From: Brevipalpus yothersi
Lineage: Eukaryota; Arthropoda; Arachnida; Trombidiformes; Tenuipalpidae
Assembly (NCBI GenBank): GCA_003956705.1
Contig: QZCP01000841.1
Coordinates: forward strand, 88,291-152,290
Length of the DNA: 64,000 bases
Reading direction: 5' to 3'
Part shown: piece by piece, positions 55,701 through 64,000 of the stretch
Position numbering within the stretch: the stretch's first letter is position 1
Layout: every line of letters starts with the position of its first letter
Made by a program: the position numbers and the translations under genes
The notes under the pieces: generated by a model
What the model saw: only the letters and a program-made list of their open reading frames with translations
Databases searched by the model: none
Told to the model about the DNA's origin: nothing

Positions 55701-57906
55701 TTTGTATTTTTTACCTTCTCTCTTCCTCGAAAATGGTCAAAATTGCAGTACCATAGAACTTTTTATTGATACTAGTAAATAGTAGCCGATTTTGTCGATT
55801 ATCTGATGAAAGGTGATAGCTTAGGTGTAATGAGGAAAGCTTGAGAAATTTATCCTGACTTTTTTGCATACATGTTATATAAAATGCATGAGCAGCTCTT
55901 TGTTTGATGATTGATCTTCCTGATGTTCCCGAAAAAATTTGCCGACATGTCTTAGATCATCTCGACCATCAATTAAGCTGAGAAAAAGTGAGAGTATGAT
56001 CTTGCCTTGTAGACATGATGAGTGTACATGTTGATCATTTTGACCTAAAATCTTCCGGTGAACGATGGTATCTATTTGAAATCTTTCCAAAAATCTGGAA
56101 AATTTTGCTTGATCCATCATGAGGAAGAAAACAAAATGATTTTGTCTATAAGAGCTTAAAATTTTTGGTTGAGCATAAATTGATGACACGAAATTGATTC
56201 AATTTTTTTCCTGATCCCTCGATTGGATACTTTTCGTTCCATTGATCCGCATAAGATAAAGAAACTATCATTGAGGATAGTTCCATGTACGAATTAGTTC
56301 TTTTTGTTTACCTGTCAAATTATCATTTATTTGATAGAGAGAAAAAAAATTCATGGCTAATACCCTAAAGGCTATAAACTATGCAGAATGATCTTCACCA
56401 TCTTCACCTTTGAATGCGGAGAGAACTCTTCTCTCTTCCTCACCAAGTATTATTCTCAATGTAACTAATCATTTTATAAATCCACAACACTTGCCCAAAG
56501 GTAAATGGTAAGCAAGAAGTTCCGTCATTCAATGTCCGCATTAGCCTGCCACTTTTGGCATTCATGTCATTCATGTTTCGGCTAGATATATATATATTCA
56601 CTATTCTAAATTCAGTATACACTAGTCACAGCAATGCGGTAGCATTTTTTCACGATCATACATCTTACATGTACCCTTCCGAAATCAAGATCACCTTCCG
56701 ATTATGTGGTACTCACAAATACATAACGTTATACCGTCATCACCATTGCTCAATTCTAATACTGAATAACGTTATGCATATTGCAATTTCTTGTTAGTTG
56801 TTATGTGGTAGTGGTTTGGGAATAAGTTTTTTAATCATGCAATCTTAATTCGGAAATCGATACTAATCAGCACACATATACTCTTGGGAAGGGGGAGAAG
56901 AGATAGTAGATAGAAAGGTGGTCCTTAAGTAAGGCATACATATATATACACTTACAGGTAATACGAAATACACTTGATGTGTAACGACACGCAGCCAAGT
57001 ACAAATCATACACTCAAGTAGGCCATGGCCTCCGATTGATTTTTCTCATCTTATTTTACCTCCACCGATTCTTCGATAATCTTACTTTCACTCTTTTTTT
57101 CCTATCAAACAAAAGTTCAAGCTCACCTGTATCATCATCACATTTTTGTTAGTTCATTTTTTCATTGATTTAAGGTTGAGTACTTTTGTCTTCTTTGATT
57201 GACAATTGTTGCAACAACTTATCATTTTGTTCTTGATTCATTCGATTTTGTAGACTGATTCGAAAACGAGAGAGAAAGAAAATTCGCTTCATGATCAGTA
57301 ACAGAATGCATTATATCTAGTGGAGTTATTGAGCATTTATTCGATCAATGTCTACTGATAATTTTCGCAATCTTCACATCTCACGATCAAATTAAGTATG
57401 AAAAATCTCATGAAGTTATGATGACAGCAATTTATTGTCTCAATTCTTCTATCAAAATTGTTCAGATGTGTAGTTTTCAAGGGGAACACTTTTTTTCTAT
57501 ATAGGAATATTGAATAAGACAAAAGACTTTGATCAAAAGTTCGATTTAGTGTGAAAAATGAGCTACCAAATATATATGATCGTTGAAAAGTTATTACCTT
57601 TTCATTAATCAAATATTGCCAATTTTTTCTCAAAAGACTGAAACTTTTCATTATGAAATCCAATAACTCTTGAAAAATTTCCAGTTATACAAGCGTGAGA
57701 ATGTGCAGTAACTTTCTTATTAACAAGTTTTCTATCAAAATTAAATTGCTACCGCTAACAGGTAGCTTCTGGAACTGGACGAGTTTCACTGGATTAAAGG
57801 AACCAATCTTTACTCCTCCTCCTAGAAGTTTCTATCATTTTTTATCATGATCATCGAAATTTTCAATGGAAAAACATTAACGATAGGCCCGTTCCTGAAA
57901 ATAACA

Positions 57907-57943
<37 letters not shown>

Positions 57944-58880
57944 TCTTTGTACAAAGAATGTTGATTCAACTCTGGTCTGATGGTTAAGAAAATTTAAGAC
58001 TCATGACCATGTTTTCTTGGATTTTCCATCAAGGTTTTCTGACCGGAGCGAAGCAAGTTCCTCTGCCTGGAGGCAAAATGCTCATCCAACCATTCTTCAT
58101 TCGTGTCCTTATCATGTACAAAGCTTTCTCAGAGATTCAAGTCTCTTCTTCTTTTCTCTCTCTTTCTCTTTCTTTTTACTTTTTCTCTCAGCTTTATTCC
58201 ATCTCACCATGAGCCATCTCATTCTTGTGAGGTGATTAGTCAAAATTTGGCTTTTGTATAATGAAAATGCACTCACACTGAATAACAAGAGACAACTTTT
58301 TTCTTTCTTTCTTTCTCTCTCTTACCCTAAACAGTCTCGAGGATGATACAGCTTTTTCCCATCTAAACAACCCTTTCCTCAATTGTGTTTACCTGTTGTT
58401 GATGAGTAAGAATCACTGAAAACAAAATCGGGGACATCTCATGCATTTCCAGGGCTAATTCACCTGCAAAAAGGACTTCCCTAATTTTGTTCATTGTTGG
58501 AGTCGATTTCCAGAAGCCTACAGCATCATGAGTAAGGTGATGATCACTTTTACTTCAAGATCAAGCGAAGCGAATAGAAGAAGAAAATGAAAGAAAGTGA
58601 AAATGAGGCAATCATCGCATATATTTTTCGGAAAAACTATTTGGAAACTATTTTTCCGGACTGATAGTGGAAGATTCTTGCAATATACTGCCTTCATGAG
58701 CGTGTATGTGTGTGCATAATTCCAGACCCCATCACCACCGTTGACACTCCTTTCTCCTCTCCATTTTCGCTTCATTGTCTTGATGCACGCAGAGTGTTGC
58801 CATGATGTGTGTGTATGTTGGCAAAAAGTTCATCGGTTCCGATCAGATAACTTCGATAGAGAGAAAGAGAGAGAAAGAGA

Positions 58881-58915
<35 letters not shown>

Positions 58916-59300
58916 CAATGGAGAGGGCCATTCTTCTGGATAGACTGTTGCTGTTCACATGATGTGACACGGCACTGTTTCTGTACGCTCCATCCACAAT
59001 CAATTACTCTTATAGTGATTTGATCATGTTCAAGTTTCGAGAGAAACCCAGCTATCAAGTGTGTACACTCTCACTTGCAACCATTCTGATCACCAGAACG
59101 AACTCGTGAAACGATGATTTGCTTTACGAAAACTTGACTAGGCCAGTTCTTGGCCAACAATTTCACAACATTCTCCATCATGCAGTATGATGTAATTGTA
59201 GAAAATTCTTGGGAATATCTGATTGTTTATTGTTCTCCATGCTCATGATATGCCTTTTACATATCATGGAAGTTTTGATTGCATTTCTCGAATTTTTTCT

Positions 59301-59346
<46 letters not shown>

Positions 59347-59929
59347 AATATTTGACAATTTGAGAGAGGAGTGCTGGGGAGGATAAATTTATTGAAAATA
59401 TTGAAAGAGGTTTTTTATTTTATTTTTCAAGTTCTTGGTGCTTGGTTAGAGGTATTCCATTTTGAGGCTTAGGTTCCTCTTGACTCTTCTTCTCTCTGAA
59501 AATCGGCATACATGTATATCGGTGTATGTCAATGTCATGCTTATGCACAATTTGATGGCCAAAATTTGAGCCTTCCATATTTCTCGTTGAATTTGATGGC
59601 CAAGTATTACCGTTATTATTACTATTATGTTTTTGTTTTGTCAGAAAAATAATCTCACGCCTTCTAACCTCTGTTGTCAATTGAGTGGAGCTAGTTTGAA
59701 GGGGGAAAATTTATTGCCAAACTTTGTTTTCGTCCATTAGTAAATGACACTCACATACCAAAATCCAGTTGAATTAGTGGAATGAGAAGCTCTCTCGACA
59801 ATCAGAATGTCATTGTTTACCACTTAAATACGATGATAGAATGAACATTCCAGATGTTAACAATTTCATCTTCAGAATTGAGAGAAAAGGTAGGGAAATA
59901 AAATAAGTTTACGTGTGAAGGAACAAATT

Positions 59930-59982
<53 letters not shown>

Positions 59983-61137
59983 AATGGACCAACTTTTGAT
60001 TGGCCACTTTTGATCATAGTTGGAAAGTAATAAAAAGAGATAGCCTTGAGTGGAGAGAAAAAAAAAGAAGGGAAATTATTGTTGATCATCTAATTGAGGG
60101 TGTGAAACTCATGCTGCCGACTTTTTAATGTGGGACCCAGTCCATCCATTCCATCCATTCCATTCTATCCAACTGAAACCACCAATTTCTCCTCCTCGTC
60201 GTCCATCGGACTCTCCAAACCATGATGGTGCTCTTGATCCTTTTCCATGGTCAATGTTAACTCAATCATCATTCATGATCAAAAATTCAGCTCATGTACA
60301 GCAAGATGATTCTATGAAGGGGAAACAAACATTTGTCCATCTTGATTCATACTTTAGATCATTTTTTCTGGCGAATGTTATTTTCTCTGGAAATTTTCTC
60401 TTATTTTTGATGTCACTCAACAAACTAGATTTGCTTTTGATTGAGAGAAAAATTTCCCTCTTTTCAGATATTTTCATTAATTTCTCTCCATCTGAATGAG
60501 AAGCTTCTCATTCCTCTCCTGATTGACCATTCGATCTTGCTTTCTCCTATTTGCGATTATTGGATCTATTTCGATCTCTATTTCGACCGCTTGATCTGAC
60601 CTACTGATGGATCGTAACTACCTTTAAATGCTCTTGGAAAGTGAGAGCAGTTTCAGGAAAAGTGAGGCAAGAAAAGGGAGGAAAATAGAGGGAAGAGGGA
60701 GGATGATGAGGAGGTGTAGGCCATGAAAGAAGATGTTAAGCTTGTAATAGGTCATCAGAACACCTCAGCAATGTTCTAAGGAATCAATTTTCGGATTGAT
60801 TTCCATTTCATTTCTGTTGAATGAATTTGACTTGGAATTCACAGTTTTTCGATATCGGTTAATCCAACCTTCATACATCCTATAGTCACTGCAAAAAGTT
60901 GTCAGGAAGATTCCAATTTGAAACCCCATGATTTTTTCTCATGATCATCTATGAGCCGTTCGATCCATAAATTTTGATATTACGAAAGCCCGATCAAAGA
61001 TTCTCTTCTCTCCAAAATCTTTGCTCAAATCTAGCCTTCTGTCTTGATGAATGTTCATTGAATGAGTTGACTCCTCCAGAAGAGACCAGATAGTTTGTCA
61101 TCATAATTAGAATTGAATACTCAAGGTGAGGAGAGAG

Positions 61138-61217
<80 letters not shown>

Positions 61218-63939
61218 TGATGAGCTGGAAATTGATGTGATGGTAGAATTTCATTCAATGATTACTATCATTTTCATCCCTATTATTACCACAATATACG
61301 AATGTAAAGAAAGAAAGATAATTGAAAGAAAAGTCTGACGTTCATCGCCACTTGTTTTCGGTTCTCACATCTTCTAGACACGTTTGACTGATTATATGGA
61401 CCGTTCAGGGAAGTCCAGCTGAGTTCTCTCTGGAATTTCTAGAAGAATCACTGATCATTATTCCAATACAGTGCACTTTATTGCAGCTAACTTAGGTCAT
61501 GATTGCTGGATGATAAGAAATTTTTGTGCCATTTTTTCGATTATTCATTTGGTATCAATTATCTCAGTTGATTATCGGCGATTGATAAATTGGATCACCT
61601 ATTTCTGATCATATTGGGAAAAGAGAGATTTCACCGAATCCGTTCTTGCTCTGATTTAATTCAAATTGAATTGTGACACACCTTGTGTGATCGAAAATTA
61701 TCAAGTCAATTCGATATTGAACAATTAACGGGATTTTTAGGATTTGAATTTATTTTATTGATCACTTTCTCTTTATTCAACTTCAATCGAATAATTAGTG
61801 AACTGAAAGTTACCAGGTGATCAGTGTGTCTACTATCAATAAAATTTAACAGGATCAATAGCTGTTTTAGAGCTTGAAATTAGCTTCTATGCCCACTAAA
61901 AGCATTCATTTGCTGTCTTCTAATCCTGTTGAGTCACAGCATAGTCCTTGACCTCATCGAAATCAGAACTTCTTCTCCTGTTCGACTTACTAGCGGAACG
62001 GGCTTCTGATGGTGATGATGGTGAGAGTGTTCATGGCTACAAAAAGATGGATCAATGAGGAGGAAAATTTTCATCTAAAAAATATTACTGTTTAAATTTG
62101 TTCACTCTATACCAATATTTTGATCGATGCCCATAGAAGTCATAGTTTGCGTTTCGCGATCGAAACGTTTGTTTGCAAAATGATTGGGAAAAAATCGAAA
62201 TCATGAAGCGAAGAATATCGATTTTTTCACTCTCTCTCACTTGAACGAAAGAAAAAAAGAAACGTTGACTGATTGTTAACTTTTGTCGTTGAAGTGGAGA
62301 AATTTGGACATATGAACTGTCCAAATTGATGATTATGAGTTTGATTTTGTGTATACAAAATTGAACGAGTTTTGGAATTTTTCCTTCGCCAAGTTCAAGG
62401 ACAATATGATGAGAGAGAGAGAGAAAAAAAGTAATAGTAATAATAGTAGTAATGGTAGACATAAAAATTGGTCATTTGAAAATGACTACAAAACAATTCT
62501 CACCAATTTAAAAAGCTTTTCGTTGAAGAAAAAATGCGAAAGAAAATAACTAACTAACTATTTATTTGCTTCTTTTATTTTTTTTCGCTTTCTTTCTTTC
62601 TTGGGCATGTACTATCATTATTATTCCGTTTTTGGATCACTTTTTGACGATCGACGACATCTCAGCATGAAATGTGACTGGCAGAATGCCGCTATTTATG
62701 CCAAACTACTGAAGGATGATTGCCGTTGGTCACCAGCCATGTTCACCTATCTTTATTCAGTTTTCCTATTCATGGTCATGGAAGAATGCAATTTACCTGA
62801 TCTAGAGGAAGAAATATCTCGAAATTTGCTGTGAGTATCGATTAATTGCCGATATTGATGATGATCATGCTTGATCAATATCCTCTCTTTCTCTCTCCAT
62901 ATTCAACCTGAATACTGAATTATTCATGACAGCTGATCTATCTTGTGTACTTTTCCTCTCAAATTTCATCCAAAAAATTGAAACCATCTTCTTTTACAGA
63001 CGAATTCCACAACTAAAGAGACGATTCGGTGGCAAGCGAGCATTCCATGAGAAATTAGTTATTGAACGATCTCGACGATACCACAATAAAGTTAAACAAC
63101 TTCTTTTACCGCCTTTTGTAAGTTTTTCAGTTTGAAAGATTCAAAATCGGTGATCAACGAATTTGAATAATTTAAATCCTCTCAATCAATTTGAAATTCA
63201 ATTACGTAAAACACTACGAAAATCTTGGAACATTTCAGTGGCAGAATCGGAAATTAATTAATCAATTATCGTCACAATTGATATTAATTTTCTTTATTTC
63301 TCAACTTTTTCAGGAACTCCTCTACATTTGGAATATATTCAATATGATGTCCAACAATTCTTGTCTACTCAAACCATTTATCGAACGGATCGAGGCAAAA
63401 TTAATGCTTCATGCTGGTGATAAAGGTGAGACATTCTATACCTATATCTATCTGATTAATTAAATTTTTTTTTCTAATTTATTCGAAACATATGGAGCAT
63501 TTTAATTGTCAAATTTACCTCTTATATGTCTTATTGTTCACAGAAAACGAGTCCGCACGACTTGATCGCTACTCTTACCTCATCTTTATGAAAGGAGTTT
63601 GCTATCGACACCTAAACTCACTAACCAAAGCCACTGACTGTTTCAAAGAAGTTCTTAATTGGTGAGTGGTGCAGTGATCTGAAGAAAGGTTCCTGGTATG
63701 CTCCATTGACCAATCTAATGATCATTTCAATTTATCTTTACAGTAAAAAGCGAATCGAAGAAGAAAGTCATCTACTTCCTCAGTCGTGCTTCGAATTGGG
63801 TATGATCAATCGTAAGCTGGGTAAACCGACAGAGGCCAAAAAGTATTTGAAAAAAGCCAGAGACGATTACAGTGGTTACTTAACAGAGACAATGATTCAC
63901 TATCGTGTTCAGTGTGCTTTAACATCATTAAAACAATAG
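52744..63939 (+). CDS. TTC39: Tetratricopeptide repeat protein 39 (TTC39 family), 7 exons
   Basis: Member of the TTC39/Iml2 family (TTC39B affects lipid metabolism in mammals; yeast Iml2 acts in lipid-droplet clearance of inclusion bodies). Exons are 52744-52823, 53406-54332, 62666-62830, 63000-63117, 63314-63425, 63544-63661 and 63744-63939. All junctions are in phase, giving 571 residues, near the family's usual 550-680. Conserved segments include ALQEGRELMKMFINNKMEE, DEECHAELCYAKSLLLWGL, NGALKIRASHQAYKECLNIL, GTRLGIGAFDLVISFFPTK, QLNFACYWEMVWSYA, ERSRRYHNKVKQLLLPPFEL, MKGVCYRHLNSLTKA and CFELGMINRKLGKPTEAKKY. The start is the ATG at 52744; the first exon is a Ser-rich 26 codons that splices to DISLDDAL. 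An alternative start in the open frame upstream of 53406 (from about 53308) could give another N-terminus. The 8.3-kb intron between the second and third exons contains no gene that I can support. Confidence 0.93.
57908..57943. repeat. (CT)n microsatellite
   Basis: Imperfect CT array of about 36 bases in the TTC39 intron. Confidence 0.9.
58857..58915. repeat. GA-rich microsatellite
   Basis: Imperfect GA/GAAA array ending in about 18 perfect GA units, in the TTC39 intron. Confidence 0.9.
59304..59344. repeat. (CT)n microsatellite
   Basis: Perfect CT array of about 40 bases in the TTC39 intron. Confidence 0.94.
59934..59980. repeat. (CT)n microsatellite
   Basis: Perfect CT array of about 46 bases in the TTC39 intron. 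Confidence 0.94.
61132..61212. repeat. GA-(GAAA)n-(GA)n compound microsatellite
   Basis: A purine array of GA, GAAA and GA units, about 80 bases, in the TTC39 intron. It is complementary in sense to the CT arrays at 59304 and 59934. Confidence 0.95.
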
Positions 63940-64000
63940 AGTATTTCAATTTGTACCATCAGAACACCAATATGTAAGCCCTTGAATCGAGCTTTCAGAT

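Larger units (their letters stand above)
54333..62665. other. TTC39: 8.3-kb TTC39 intron
   Basis: Intron between the second and third coding exons (GTAAGT donor, CATCTCAG acceptor). It carries several CT and GA arrays and no nested gene that I can support. A proline-rich open frame at 60128-60499 is not backed by splice sites. Confidence 0.75.

Noticed and set aside
60128..60499. Proline-rich open frame in the TTC39 intron
   Set aside because: It has no credible splice sites or homology, and its composition follows tandem CATTC-type repeats. The flanking TTC39 exons join without it.

Overview
The window is nuclear DNA from a small-genome animal, most likely an arthropod and plausibly an acariform mite (inference). 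The sequence is AT-rich with GT-AG introns. Many of those introns are only 50-90 bases long and separate phase-compatible exons. The proteins are plainly metazoan: alpha-catulin, an NR1-like nuclear receptor, a PP2A B'' subunit, SIRT7, RBMX2, TANGO6 and TTC39. I see no bacterial, viral or plasmid genes, no CRISPR array, no rRNA and no convincing tRNA. Long (GA)n/(CT)n microsatellites are unusually frequent, and both assembly gaps (19769-20300 and 34005-34355) lie inside such arrays.

Layout. Bases 1 to about 19,100 hold one sparse minus-strand gene, alpha-catulin. Five exons are visible, spread over 17 kb, and one intron is 13.7 kb and full of GA/CT arrays; both ends of the gene lie outside what can be read. 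From 20.9 to 51.8 kb the window is gene-dense: TANGO6 (+), an intronless nuclear receptor (-), TFIIIC subunit GTF3C1 (+), and a PP2A B'' (PPP2R3-type) gene (-) with a long serine-rich N-terminal part. These are followed by a run of minus-strand genes (UTP11, SRR1-like, an unrecognised 82-residue protein, GPATCH1, SIRT7, and a probable COX8), then EXOSC3/RRP40 (+), an unrecognised 68-residue protein (-), and RBMX2 (+). From 52.7 to 63.9 kb TTC39 (+) occupies the rest, with an 8.3-kb repeat-bearing intron.

How the genes relate. This is ordinary eukaryotic synteny rather than a dedicated system, but RNA and ribosome biogenesis is over-represented in the compact core. UTP11 (U3 processome), EXOSC3 (exosome), SIRT7 (nucleolar deacylase), GTF3C1 (Pol III), GPATCH1 and RBMX2 (spliceosome) all sit within 26 kb. 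Neighbours are often close: SRR1-like to UTP11 is 85 bases, EXOSC3 to the 68-residue gene is 27 bases tail to tail, and TANGO6 to the nuclear receptor is 183 bases tail to tail. No complete undescribed system is evident. The observations most worth follow-up are the nuclear receptor with altered zinc-finger spacing and no visible AF-2, a GPATCH1 whose G-patch glycines are missing, complementary GA/CT arrays flanking a short catulin exon, and two small uncharacterised genes.
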